Assembly (NCBI RefSeq): GCF_031143425.1
Contig: NC_090440.1
Location: 341,003,844-341,067,843 of the forward strand
DNA length: 64,000 nucleotides
Direction of reading: 5' to 3'
Origin: Pleurodeles waltl
Lineage: Eukaryota > Chordata > Amphibia > Caudata > Salamandridae
The notes below the pieces were generated by a model. It was not told the origin of the DNA. It saw nothing but the letters and a program-made list of their open reading frames with translations, and searched no databases. Each line of letters opens with the position of its first letter. Positions within the stretch are counted from its first letter, which is position 1. Below are positions 41,468 through 52,158 of the stretch, one piece after another. Both the position numbers and the translations under genes were made by a program.

Positions 41468-41972
41468 CACACAGGTAAGAAACAGCCACCCCAATTTACA
41501 TTTACTTGAGGCCTCATGCGTCTCCACTGTCTGTGTTTCCCCCCAGTTCCTGTTAACCGATTTGTGAATTTCCCTTCCTTTTTCAGAGCTGTATGACCCA
41601 CTGCCTGACTTCAGCTTTGTTTGCACATGGACTAAAGCTTATTGAAATTGGTATGTTGTCATCACAAAGTAACTGGACATTATTGCACCGTTATATGTAA
41701 TACATTTGTTAAGAATACAAGCAGACTCCTGTTTTTTTATGTGGAATAAGTGATTTATTTTAAGTGCGACATATAGGTAAATGATTGGGAAGCGGGGATG
41801 GGTGGGGGTGGAGTAATGTCCATGGCAGAGTCCAGTTCTCAGTCGCACAGGTGCATTGTCCATATGCCTGTGGAAGGATGGAGCAAGGGCAGTTCAAGGT
41901 TGGACAGGGTGACAATGTGGGACAGTGGGATGACATCAGGGGGTATCTTAGGCTGGCGGGGGTCTTGCAATC

Positions 41973-42768
41973 CTACTCTGTCTTCTTGTGAGATCTCAGG
42001 TTCCGCTTGCGGGGTGGTTCTTCTTCTGCAGGAGGTGGGGTTCTGGTGGCCTGTCGTTGTGTGGGGGCCTCCAGTCCACTAGTGCCAGCGGAGGTGGTAG
42101 GCTGTTCCTGGCCTGGGCTAGTGACAGGGGCCCTTTGGGGTGCCACATGGTCCCACAATGTGGTGACGATCTGGGTAAGGGCCAGGACGATGGTCCCCAT
42201 TGCAGAACCGATGTTCCTCAGTTCCTCCCTGAACCCCATGTACCGTTCCTCCTGCAGTTCCTGGATCTCCTGGAACCGGGCCAGTACCGTCGCCATTGTC
42301 TCCTGGGAGCGGTGGTATGCTCCTATGATGGAGGAGAGGGCCTCTTGGAGAGTCGGTTCCCCGGGCCTGCCCCCCCCTGTCGCACAGCAGTCCTCCCAGT
42401 TCCCCTGTGTTCCTGGGCCTCTGTCCCCTCGACGGTGTGCCCACTACCACTGCCCCCAGGTCCCTGTTGTTGTTGGGGTGGTGGGTCAACCTGGGTGCCC
42501 TGTGGTGGTGGACACACCGCTGATTGACGTGTCCTGGAGACAGAGGCATGGGCCCGCTGGGTGGGAGCTGTGCTGGTGTTCCCAGAGGGGGTTGGGTCTG
42601 GTGTAGCCTGTGGCTGTCTGTGGGGAATCGACTGTCCAGAGGTCCCCGATGGGCCGGGCTGGTCATCTGGCTCCAGGGAGACAGAGCTGCTGTCATCGCT
42701 GGGGGCCTCTTCTGGGGGTGGGATGGACATCTCTGGACCCTCCGTGGCGGTGTGGTGGCGTTCGGGTC
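41973..42768 (-). pseudogene. Harb-A SANT2 gene, exon 2 (one frameshift)
   Basis: The second exon of a distinct Myb/SANT protein. It starts after a CCCTGCAG acceptor in phase with exon 1: GPERHHTATEGPEMSIPPPE, then a Ser/Pro/Gln-rich linker. A run of eight C residues near 42370 shifts the frame. In the next frame the protein resumes with TLQEALSSIIGAYHRSQETM and ATVLARFQEIQELQEERYMG, a likely amphipathic oligomerisation helix, and ends with a basic PRKRNLRSHKKTE tail that could be a nuclear localisation signal. Total coding length is one base short of a multiple of three, matching a single indel. The gene converges on the transposase gene. Confidence 0.78.
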
Positions 42769-43096
42769 CTGCAGGGGTATAAAGGTATGGTTATTGCTTC
42801 TGTGTGTGGCATTTCGTGTGATGGGTGGGTGTCCGTGTACCCATGTGCAGGCATTTCCTTGTGGGGGCTTTTGTGAGGGTGGCTTGTGGGGGTGATGTGT
42901 GTGTGCAGTGTGCATGCTATGGTGATGGGTGTCCATGCTTTGGGGTCGCATGCAGGGCTTGGTGGTGGGATGGGTGGGTTGTGATGGTGAGCCTTTTGCT
43001 AGGGGTTGGTGTGATGGGGGAGGGGGTTAGGGTGGGGGTATGATTTGGCATGCAGGTGGGGTGGGGGTGGGAAGCAGTAGTGAAGATTTGCCTTAC

Positions 43097-43475
43097 CAGA
43101 GTCCATTCCTCCGCCCACTCCTGCGAGGCCCTCAGGATGCAGGATGTGCAAGACTTCCTCCTCCCACGCAGTAAATTCTGGGGGAGTAGATGGGGGTCCG
43201 CCGCCAGTCTTCTGCACCGCAATGTTGTGCCTTGATACCATGGAACGCACCTTCCCCCGTAGGTCGTTCCATCTCTTCCTGATGTCCTCCCGATTTCGTG
43301 GATGCTGTCCCACCGCGTTAACCCTGTCCACTATCCTTTGCCATACCTCCATCTTCCTGGCAATTGTGGTGTGCTGCACCTGTGCCCCGAAGAGCTGGGG
43401 CTCTACACGGACTATTTCCTCCACCATGACCCTGAGTTCGGCGTCACTGAACCTGGGGTGTCTTTGGGGTGCCAT
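43097..43475 (-). CDS. Harb-A SANT2 gene, exon 1 (Myb/SANT domain)
   Basis: It opens MAPQRHPRFSDAELRVMVEE and contains a Myb/SANT-like domain different in sequence from SANT1: VWQRIVDRVNAVGQHPRNRE, then DIRKRWNDLRGKVRSMVS. It ends in EFTAWEEEVLHILHPEG and a G|GTAAGG donor at 43096. It has a close homologue in Harb-H, split between 56996-57110 and 26731-26981. The gene starts about 0.6 kb inside the right TIR. Two different SANT genes in one Harbinger suggest division of labour, for example binding of the two element ends or of ends and promoter; that is speculation. Confidence 0.85.
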
Positions 43476-44068
43476 GGGGTGGTGTGGTTGAGGTGTGGGG
43501 TGGCGTTTGTGGTGATGAGTGTGGTGCGTGTGGTGGTGTGTGGTGTTTGGTGCGTGGATTCTGTGTGGGTGATGGTGTTGTGTGCCTCTGTGTTGTGGGA
43601 TTCTCTATTCTGTGCTCTCTCTCTAGCCTTCGTCAATTATTTCAGGTCGTAGGGGCTTTTGGGTGATGTGGGTGTGTGTTTTATATTGTGTTGGGTGTGT
43701 GGGAGTGGTGTTAGTATGTGTATCAGGTGTGTGTATTTCGAACTGGCCAATGTTGCTGAGTTTTCTATGTGTGTGTGTATTTTGACCGCGGCGGTGTGTA
43801 CCGCCAATGGAATACCGCGTTTGAAAGACCGCCGCGTGGATTTGTGGGTCGGAATGGAATGGGCGTATTTCGGTTGGCGTGACGGTGGAGGTTTTGTCAT
43901 CGCAATTTTTGCGCTGACCTTTGGTGGGGCAGACTTTTGTGGATGTCGGGTTTTTGGCAGTTTGCCAGTTGCGGGTCAGAATGACCGTGGCGGTTTACCG
44001 CGGCGGTGTAATGGCGGCCTTCTGGCCGGTGCTAAGCGACTTTTACCGCCGAGGTCAGAATGACCCCC
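43476..44068. other. Right non-coding end and TIR of Harb-A
   Basis: GT-rich simple sequence (43.5-43.75 kb) gives way to GC-rich subterminal DNA with many ACCGC/GCGGT motifs and the right TIR. No gene. Confidence 0.6.
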
Positions 44069-44557
44069 TTAGTCTTTTTTTCGAAGATTTTCTTCAGCGG
44101 GACGAACCTGCCAGTACAATCCGACCTCCTGTAGCCCTTCTCCGGATATGCGATGCTGGAATCCTCGGTGGAGATTTTTACCTTCGGACTTAGTCGTTTT
44201 TTCGAGGTGAAAATCCTTCTACCGGGTTAAACCTGGATCTTGATCCGACGTCCATGGAGCCCTCCTCGGATACGCTGGCTGGGAGGTCCCGGTCAACATT
44301 TTACCTTCGGACTTAGTCTCTTTTTAGGAGATTTTTCTTTACCGGGACGAACCAACAAATCAGGCCGGGTCGCGGTTGAGGCAAGCCGGCTAGAGTTGCT
44401 GCGGCGGGTCGGTCCCTCTATGGAGCTTTTTTACAAAAGTTGTCCAAACTTCTCCAAACTTCTGGGGCTTCTCCCAGATGTCCTTTTAAGGTTCTTTTGG
44501 GGTCCACAGCTCACCCCAAGGGTCCAGAAGTTCTGAGATGGTCCTTGGGGGGTGCGG

Positions 44558-44576
44558 ACTACAACTCCCAGAATGC
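44558..44576 (+). promoter_or_regulatory. ZNF143/STAF-like motif in LTR2
   Basis: ACTACAACTCCCAGAATGC, identical to the motif in LTR1 and LTR3. Confidence 0.6.
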
Positions 44577-46061
44577 ACCTGGCGCAAACTCCTTTTTGGC
44601 CACTGGACAGTGGTCAGCTGGTCGCTTTCTTCAGGAGTTGGAGCAGGGGACTCTGAATAGCAATTTTTCACCTGTAGCAAACAGGGAGTCCCTCCTTGAA
44701 CCAGTTGAAGCCAGGCAAAGTCCTTCTTGTGGTGAAGCCCAAGTGTGCAGCTGGTGCAGTCCTTCTGAGTGCAGGTTCCAGGTGCAGGCCAGGGGTCCAG
44801 CAGGGCAGTCCTTCTTCTCCTTTGGTTCTTCCTTGTTGGAATCTGATGGGGATCTGAGGTGTGGGTTCAGGTCTGCCAGTTTTATCCTTGCTCCTGGGTG
44901 AAAAGCAGGGGGGTCCTGGTTCTCCAATCAGGTGCAGGGTCCTTCCCCCTGTGATGACCACTTCCTGGGAAGTGTGGCAAAAATCAATCCCAGGAGGCAA
45001 TATTCTCTAAAAATCCATCATGGCTGAATCTGATTTTTGGAGGTTACATCTGGCTGAGCCCACCCACTGGTGTGGCTAAAAATCATAAACACACCCCTCT
45101 CCTGCCCTCTCCTAATCTAATCAAGGGGCCACCTAGTTGTCTGGGGTTGCAGGATGTGGGGGTGTTGCTGGTTGCTCCAAATGTCCTTCTCTGCCTTTGA
45201 AGACCAGTTTGGCAGCCCTCCCCCTTCCTGCCTCACCATCTGCTGAGGGGAGATTCCCTCCCACAGGCACATTCCTTTGTGTGAAGCCAGGACATTAAAA
45301 AACCTCACCAAGGCAGCTTGGTCAAGCTGCTCAAGGCTGGCCAATCAGAGCACAGCAGCAAAAACAATGCAGGGCTGAAATTGGCAACTTTTCAGGTAAA
45401 GTTTAAAACTCTTTACCTGAACAAGTTATATTAAATCCAACAACTGGAAGTTGTGGGATTTATTACAACAATTAATTTGATACCAAACTCTTGGTATGCA
45501 TCATTTAAGGAGACTTTAAAAATTAAAATAAAGTCTCCCCATTCTAGCCTATGAAGGCCATTTACTACAATGAGGGAACAACGAATTTGGCTGTTTTTAC
45601 CTCACCAGGGCTTATAAAACTATTTTTATAAAGTCCCTGCTTATACTTACATGGCAGCCAGCCCTAGGGGCACATAGGGCACAACTTAGGGGTGACTTAT
45701 ATGTAAAAATAAGGCAGTTTGAGACTTTGGAACTAATTTTAATTCCAAAGTCGAATTTGCATATAACTTTAATTTAAAAGCAGCCAGCAAGGCAGGCCTG
45801 CCTTTAAAATGACACTGGGCACCTCAGCAGTGCACTACCTATGCTGTGGTCCCTAAACCTACATGCCCTACCATATACTAGGGACTTATAGGTAGGTTAA
45901 CTTAGCCAATTATAATTAGCCTAATGTGCATATCCATTTTACACAGAGCACTTGCCCTGGGACTGGTAAGCAGTACCCAGGGCACAGCCAAGAGTCAGTA
46001 ACCACCAGTACCTGTCCAAAAAGTGTGGGGTGACCAGGGCAAAAAGGAGGACTTTCCTACA

Positions 46062-46073
46062 CTGCCCCCCCCA
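46062..46073 (-). other. Polypurine tract, internal region 2
   Basis: On the element strand, TGGGGGGGGCAG immediately precedes the start of LTR2. Confidence 0.75.
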
Positions 46074-46091
46074 GATGAAAGGTGATGGGTA

Positions 46092-47492
46092 CTAACCTAC
46101 ACCCTGGTAGTCCTCATCAGCTAAGTGGAAAAACCTGGAAAGGCCATCCGCATTGGCATGAGCAGTCCCAGGTCTGTGCTCCACTGTGAAGTCCATCCCC
46201 TGTAGGGAAATGGACCACCTTAACAGTTTTGGGTTCTCCCCCCTCATCTGCATCAACCATCTGAGTGGTCTGTGGTCAGTTTGTACACGTAAGTGAGTGC
46301 CAAACAAGTAAGGCCTCAACTTTTTCAGGGACCAAACCACAGCAAAGGCCTCCCTCTCAATGGCACTCCATCTTTTCTCTCTGGGGAGTAGTCGCCTGCT
46401 GATGAAGGCAACTGGTTGATCTTGGCCCTCTTCATTAACTTGTGCTAACACTGCCCCAATCCCTTCCTCTTAAGCATCTGTTTGCACTATAAACTCCTTG
46501 CTATAGTCAGGGGCCAGTAACACTGGTGCTGAACATATAGCCTGTTTTAGGGTGTCAAAAGCTTTCTGACACTCTGGGGTCCAAATGACCTTCTTGGGCT
46601 GTCTCTTGGAGGTAAGCTCAGTCAGAGGGGCCACTATGGTCCCATAATTCTGAACAAACCTCCGGTAGTACCCAGTCAGGCCAAGAAAGGCCCTGACCTG
46701 AGTCTGGGTTTTAGGAGCCTCCCAATCTAGGATAGTCTGGATTTTGGGCTGGAGAGGTTGTACATGGCCTCCACCAACAAGGTGGTCCAGGTACACAACT
46801 GAGCTTTGCCCTATCTGGCACTTGCTTGCCTTGATAGTCAGGCCTGCTTGAAGCAGGGCCTGAAGCACTTCCTTCAGGTGGACCAGGTGGTCCTCCCAGG
46901 TGGAACTAAATACAGCTATATCATCCAGATAAGCTGCACTGAAAGATTCCAACCCAGACAGGACTCTATTCACCAACCGTTGGAAGGTGGCAGGAGCATT
47001 TTTCAAGCCAAAGGGCATCACCTTGAACTGAAAGTGGCCCTCTGGTGTGGAAAATGCTGACCTCTCCTTAGCTCCTGGACTTAAGGCAATCTGCCAGTAT
47101 CCTGAGGTCAGATCAAACGTGCTCAGGAATTTGGCAGCCCCCAACCTATCAATGAGCTCATCAGCTCTATGTATTGGGTGAGCATCAGTCCTAGTGACTG
47201 CGTTTAGACCTCTGTAGTCCACACAAAATCTCAATTCTTTTTTCCCACCTTGGGGATTAGGTTTGGGCACCAGTACCACTGGACTGGACCAAGGACTGTC
47301 AGAGGGCTCAATTACCTTGAGCTCCAACATCTTAGCCACTTCAGCTTTGATGTTGGCCTTGACCTGGTCAGACAGCCTGTACCGCTTGTTCTTGACAGGC
47401 AAGCTGTCACCAGTGTCAACGTCATGGACACACCAATTGGTGAGTCCAGGGGTCAGGGAGAACAGACTGGCAAACTGTTCCAAAACTTGTTT
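46092..47492 (-). pseudogene. Gypsy pol, copy 2: reverse transcriptase and RNase H
   Basis: This is the same 467-codon RT-RNase H region as copy 1, but with an intact active-site box (AYLDDIAVF) and a complete RNase H end (HRPGTAHANADGLSRFFHLA). A TAA within IVQTDA(stop)EEGIGAV at about 46467-46469 interrupts RNase H, where copy 1 has Ser. The in-frame TGA at 47493-47495 lies just upstream. Differences from copy 1 are a few per hundred bases by eye. Confidence 0.93.
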
Positions 47493-47495
47493 TCA
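47493..47495 (-). other. In-frame TGA between integrase and RT, copy 2
   Basis: The context GAC TGA AAA CAA is identical to copy 1, and the reading frame is the same on both sides. Here the integrase frame runs uninterrupted to this codon. Confidence 0.6.
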
Positions 47496-50213
47496 GTCTT
47501 TTTGTTGCTGGTCTGTCAACTTGGGAGAGAGTACCACTCCCTCCACTGGCCCATCTTGTGCATTTGAGGACAGGAGGTCTGGCAGAGGTTCACTCTCCTC
47601 CTCCTTCCCTTCATCAGTGACCATCAGCATGGTCATGTCTGCCCTGTCCTGGTGGGGTTTCAGCCTGTTAACATGCAGGATCCTATGAGGATTCCTGGGG
47701 GTGCCAAGGTCCACCAAGTAGGTGACCTCACCCTTTTTCTCCAGAATTGGATAGGGCCCAGTCCATTTGGCCTGAAGTGCCCTAGGAGCCATGAGCTCCA
47801 AAACCCACACCAGCTGTCCTGGGTGATACTCAGGCATGGTAGCCTTCTGATCATGCCAGAGCTTCATGAGCTCCTGGCTGGCCTCCAGGTTTCTGCTTGC
47901 CTTCATCATGTACTCAGCCATGCGTGACCGCAGGACCAGCACATAATCTAGCACATTCTCCTTGGACTCTCTGAGAGGCTTTTCCCAAGACTCTCTCACC
48001 AAGCACAATGGGCCTCTTACAGGGTGCCCAAACAGTAACTCAAAGGGGCTGAATCCAACCCCCTTCTGTGGCACCTCTCTGTAGGCAAACAGCAGGCATG
48101 GGAGGAGAACATCCCATCTCCTCCTGAGTTTGTCAGACAAACCCATGATCATGCCCTTCAGGGTCTTATTAAATCTTTCCACCAGACCATTGGTCTGTGG
48201 ATGATAGGGGGTGGTGAACTTATAAGTAACACCACACTCATCCCACATGCCTTTCAGGTAGGCTGACATAAAGTTTGTGCCCCTATCTGAGACCACCTCC
48301 TTTGGGAACCCCACTCTGGTGAACACACCAAGTAGGGCCCTAGCCACTGTGGGAGCAGTGACTGTCCGGAGGGGTATTGCCTCAGGGTACCTGGTGGCAT
48401 GGTCCACAACCACCAAAATGTACCTGTTACCTGAGGCAGTTGGTGGGTCTAGGGGACCAACAATGTCAATCCCCACCCGCTCAAAGGGAGTCCCAACCAC
48501 TGGCAGTGGTATCAAGGGAGCCTTTGGCTTGCCCCCTGTCTTGCCACTGGCTTGGCAGGTGACACAGGAGCTGCAAAACTCCTTGGCTTTTTCTGACATT
48601 TGGGGCCAATAAAAATGGTTGACCAGCCTGTTCCAGGTCTTGGTCTGTCCCAAATGTCCAGCTAAGGGGATATCATGGCTTAAGGTAAGGAGGAATTATC
48701 TATACTTCTGGGGGACCACTACTCTCCTGGTGGCCCCTGGTTTGAGGGCTCTTGCCTCAGTGTAGAGAACTCCATCCTCCCAGTAAACCTTGTGGGTCTC
48801 ACTGGTATCCCGTTGTTCTTGCCTGGCAGCAGTCTGCCTCAGGCCCTCAAGAGTGGGACACTCTCTTTGTCCCTGGCACAACTCTTCTCTGGTGGGCCCA
48901 CCTGCCCCTTGCAGTTCTGCCAAGTCAGGCAGCGCTTGCAGGGGAAGTGTCCCTCCCTCAGAGGTCAGATCCTCTCCCTCAGGGTTGGATTCCTCCTGAC
49001 CCTCTGTACTTGTAGGGGCTGGCAAGCCAGACCCAGTGCCCTTTCTCTTCTTCTTGGAGGCTTGGCCCATTGTTCCAGGGTCCAAGTGTCCAGCACTTCC
49101 CTGTTGTGCTGCCTGTGACCTGGTCACAGCACACACCCATTCAGGGAGGTCCAGCATCTGTGCATGGACCCTTCTCTCCACCTCTGACCATTCAGATGCT
49201 TCAAGATCATTTCCCAGCAGACACTCTACTGGGAGGGCAGGAGCTACAGCTACCTTCTTAGGGCCATTCACACCTCCCCATTCCAGACTCACCATGGCCA
49301 TGGGATGGAGTTTTGTTCTGCTATCTGCATAAGTCACTTGGTGGAAGACACCAGGTAAGATCTGTTCTATAGAAACCAGCTTCTCTGTGACCATTGTCAC
49401 ACTGGCTCCTGTATCTCTCAGAGCTTCCACCTCAGTCCCATTGACTTTAGGCCTCTGCCTAAACCACTCCATGCTGGGAGGTAAGGTGGCCATAGTTGCA
49501 ATGTCCACCCCACCCACAGATACTAAGGTGATCTCTGTGTACCCTGATCCCAGCCCTGGGCCAACTTCCACCCCCAACCCTACACTAGCAATCCCCTGGG
49601 ATTGCCCACCAGTGGGGGGCTTCTTGGAGCAGATAGCATCTCCTCTTTTGTGTCCAGGTTGATGACACTCAAAACACTTGCCGGCCTTAGCAAGCTCCTG
49701 AAACTTTCTTGATTTAGCAGGATCATAATTCTTTCCCTGATACCCTTTCCCCTTAGAAGTGGAATGGCACGGGGCTCCCCCACCCTGAGAAGTTTTTGGG
49801 GACTCTTGTGAGGACTCCTTGGGCTTTTTATCATCTTTCCCTTGGTTCTTCCCCTGAGAAGAACCATGTCCTCCCTTTTTCTGATCACCCCCTGGGGGTT
49901 TCTGGTTAACCCTAGTTCTTAACCAGTCATCTGCTGCCTCCCCCAGCTCTCTGGGGTTGGTCAACTTAGAGTCAACTAGATACTGGCGGAGCTTCTCTTG
50001 GACACAATTGGTTAGAAGGTGCTCCCTCATAATCAAATTGTACAGCCCCTCAAAGGTACTTACCTTGTTGCCCTGTACCCAGCCTTCTAGTGCCTTTACT
50101 GAAATGTCTACAAAGTCCACCCAGGACTGGGTGCTTGTCTTTTGGGTGTCCCTAAACTTGAGCCTATACTGCTCTGGGGTAAGACCAAACTTTTTAGTCA
50201 AGCATCTCTTCAA
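47496..50213 (-). pseudogene. Gypsy gag C-terminus, protease and integrase, copy 2
   Basis: Domain layout as in copy 1: capsid C-terminal-like region, CX2CX4HX6C knuckle (CFECHQPGHKRGDAIC), DTGAS protease, zinc-binding integrase N-terminus, DDE core (GIDIVGP, VVSDRGT, TNGLVERFNK) and GPY motif. A TAA at about 48696-48698 follows VVVPQKYR, replacing the Glu codon of copy 1. The C-terminus is longer than in copy 1 because the 5-bp deletion is absent, continuing as an acidic linker (TDEGKEEESEPLPDLLSSN) straight to the TGA before RT. It therefore shows the undisturbed integrase-RT junction of the family. Confidence 0.92.
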
Positions 50214-50902
50214 GGTTCAAGGTTCAAGGTTATGAGCCTATCCCTCCCAGAGTTGGGAACCAACTCCCAAAGAAGTGAACCCCAGTACTGAGGCTTGACT
50301 CTCCTCATCTGGAGGGCCCTCACAAAGGCCCCCAGCCACTTATCTATATCATCCCCCTCTACATAGGCAGGAACCACCCCTTTGGGTAATCTGGGGCAAA
50401 AAACGCCACCCAGGGACACCTCAGCTTCTTTGTCGCTGCCACCATCTCTTTTCTCTTCCCTTGCCCACTTTTTTTTTTCTTTGGCCAGCTTCTCTGCCTC
50501 CAAAGCTATGAATGCTAGCTGGGCCTCCAGCTCTCTTTCCCTGAGGGACAGGTTCTCTCCTCCTGAAGGGACCCCCTTCCCCCAACTAGCTTTGGGTCTG
50601 CCCCTAGTGACTGTATGTAATGAGGACCGGTCTTCCTCATCCTCACTTAGGCTCAGATGCCCTCCCTCCCCTGAGTGGTTGGAGCTAGCATCCTCCCCTA
50701 CTTCTCCCTCCTCTGGAACTTCTTCTGGGTCTACCTCTTGGGCCTCAGCCCATGCTGTCAGGGACTTGATCAGGACATGCTTCCTGAGGTCAGTAGTTGC
50801 AGGCAACCCTCTTTCAGTACACAACCCCCTAAGCTGGACTACTGTCAGTGTGGGTAGGCTAGCCAGATCAAGCTCCATGGTTCCCTGGTTTTGTGTCAAC
50901 AA
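50210..50902 (-). CDS. Gypsy gag N-terminus, copy 2
   Basis: Almost identical to the copy 1 gag N-terminus (MELDLASLPTLTVVQLRGLC, acidic region, charged coiled-coil-like helix, VEGDDIDKWLGAFVRAL). The frame ends in the same AACCTTG triple repeat, with pol in another frame. The probable start is the ATG at 50878. Confidence 0.85.
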   Translation of the reverse strand: MLTQNQGTMELDLASLPTLTVVQLRGLCTERGLPATTDLRKHVLIKSLTAWAEAQEVDPEEVPEEGEVGEDASSNHSGEGGHLSLSEDEEDRSSLHTVTRGRPKASWGKGVPSGGENLSLRERELEAQLAFIALEAEKLAKEKKKWAREEKRDGGSDKEAEVSLGGVFCPRLPKGVVPAYVEGDDIDKWLGAFVRALQMRRVKPQYWGSLLWELVPNSGRDRLITLNLEP

Positions 50903-51072
50903 AAACTTTTTGCAAAAATTGGAAACAAGAATTTAGAAATATCACAAAAATTCAATAATTGAAATTAATCCAAATAAAAAATTAAAAAAATGTTTTGCAC
51001 TAGGACAATTTAAAGGATTTTTAATTTGTTTTACTTAAAACTGTAACGTGATACTGAACACAAGTACAGAAT

Positions 51073-51089
51073 CCCACCACTGCTCACCA
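51073..51089 (-). other. Primer-binding site candidate, internal region 2
   Basis: Same TGGTGAGCAGTGGTGGG as internal region 1, four bases inside the end of LTR3. Confidence 0.6.
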
Positions 51090-51572
51090 AAAATGTTGGA
51101 AAATGGGTTATTGGTAAGGGCAGGTAGGTACCTACACTTAGCAATAGGCCACTAACCTCCACTAAGGTCCAGTTAGGTCTCAGTAAATTAAACCCAGCTC
51201 AACCCTTGGTAGCTTGGCAACGAGCGTCAAGGCTTAACTTAGGAGACAGAGTGTAAAGCATTCAAATATCACAAAACAGTAATTAAATAAAACACAGGAA
51301 ACAGTTTAAAAATCCAAAACCAATTTATAAAAATAGATTATATTTTTATCTTTAAAATGACACCAAAACGAATAATATCGGATAAGGGGAACCGGAGATA
51401 TGAATTTTTAAAGAATTATTATTTTCTTAGCGCCTAGAAACAAAAAGCGCCAATCGGGTCATCTGGTTGCACCTCGACTGGGGCAAAGTCAAAGTTTAAG
51501 GCTGACCGCGATGGAGCCCTGCTCGGCTACAGGCTGCGGGAGGCCTCGGTTGAAAGTTTACCTTCACACTTA

Positions 51573-52158
51573 GGGGGTCATTCCGACCCTGGCGGTCAAA
51601 GACCGCCAGAGCCGCGAATGGAGGAAGCACCGCCAACAGGCTGGCGGTGCTTCCCTGCCCATTCTGACCACGGCGGTAAAGCTGCGGTCAGAAAACCGGG
51701 TCCGGCGGTTTCCCGACGGATTTCCCCCGGCTAGGCAAATCCGCCAGAGCAGCGCTGCAAGCAGCGCTGCCCAGGGGATTCTGACCCCCTTCCCACCAGC
51801 CTGTTTCTGACGGTGTACACCGCCAGGAAGAGGCTGGCGGGAACGGGTGTCCTGGGGCCCCTGGGGGCCCCTGCACTGCTCATGCCACTGGCATGGGCAG
51901 TGCAGGGGCCCCCTAACAGGGACCCAGCCTGCTTTTAACTGTCTGCCTAGCAGACAGTGAAAAGCGCGACGGGTGTAACTGCACCCGTCACACACCTGCA
52001 ACACCGCCGGCTCCATTCGGAGCCGGCTTCAATGTTGCAGGCCCCCTTCCTGCTGGGACGGCGGGCGCTAACATTGTTAGCGCCCGCTGGCCCAGCGGGA
52101 AGGTCGGAATGCCGCCAGCGGTCTTTTGACCGCGCAGCGGTCAAATGGCGGTTCCCGG
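51573..52158. mobile_element. Hairpin-chain MITE (copy 2), right end deleted
   Basis: It aligns along its length with the MITE in LTR1 but is clearly more diverged from it than the flanking LTRs are from each other, so it is a separate insertion. Hairpins include GCAGCGCTGC/GCAGCGCTGC around AA and ACTGTCTGC/GCAGACAGT. The junction to SANT1 sequence falls at about CGGAG|GGCCATGC. Confidence 0.8.

Larger units (their letters stand above)
35544..44068. mobile_element. Harb-A: 8.5-kb autonomous-type PIF/Harbinger transposon
   Basis: TIRs are GGGGCTCATTCTGACCC (left) and GGGGGTCATTCTGACC (right, reverse-complemented). Flanking TTA at 35541-35543 and 44069-44071 is the 3-bp target duplication. 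From left to right it holds a non-coding end, a 30-bp minisatellite, a three-exon SANT1 gene (minus), a divergent promoter region, a DDE transposase (plus) and a two-exon SANT2 gene (minus). Only one nonsense codon and one homopolymer frameshift are evident in the coding exons, so the insertion is young. Most described Harbingers carry just one Myb-like gene. Confidence 0.93.
35065..46061 (-). repeat. LTR2 (shared middle LTR) interrupted by Harb-A
   Basis: The LTR sequence lies at 35065-35543 and 44069-46061, about 2.47 kb once the 8.5-kb Harbinger is removed. It serves as 5' LTR for internal region 1 and 3' LTR for internal region 2. Sub-repeats 2 and 3 are intact to the right of the insertion (around 44.19 and 44.31 kb). 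Confidence 0.9.
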
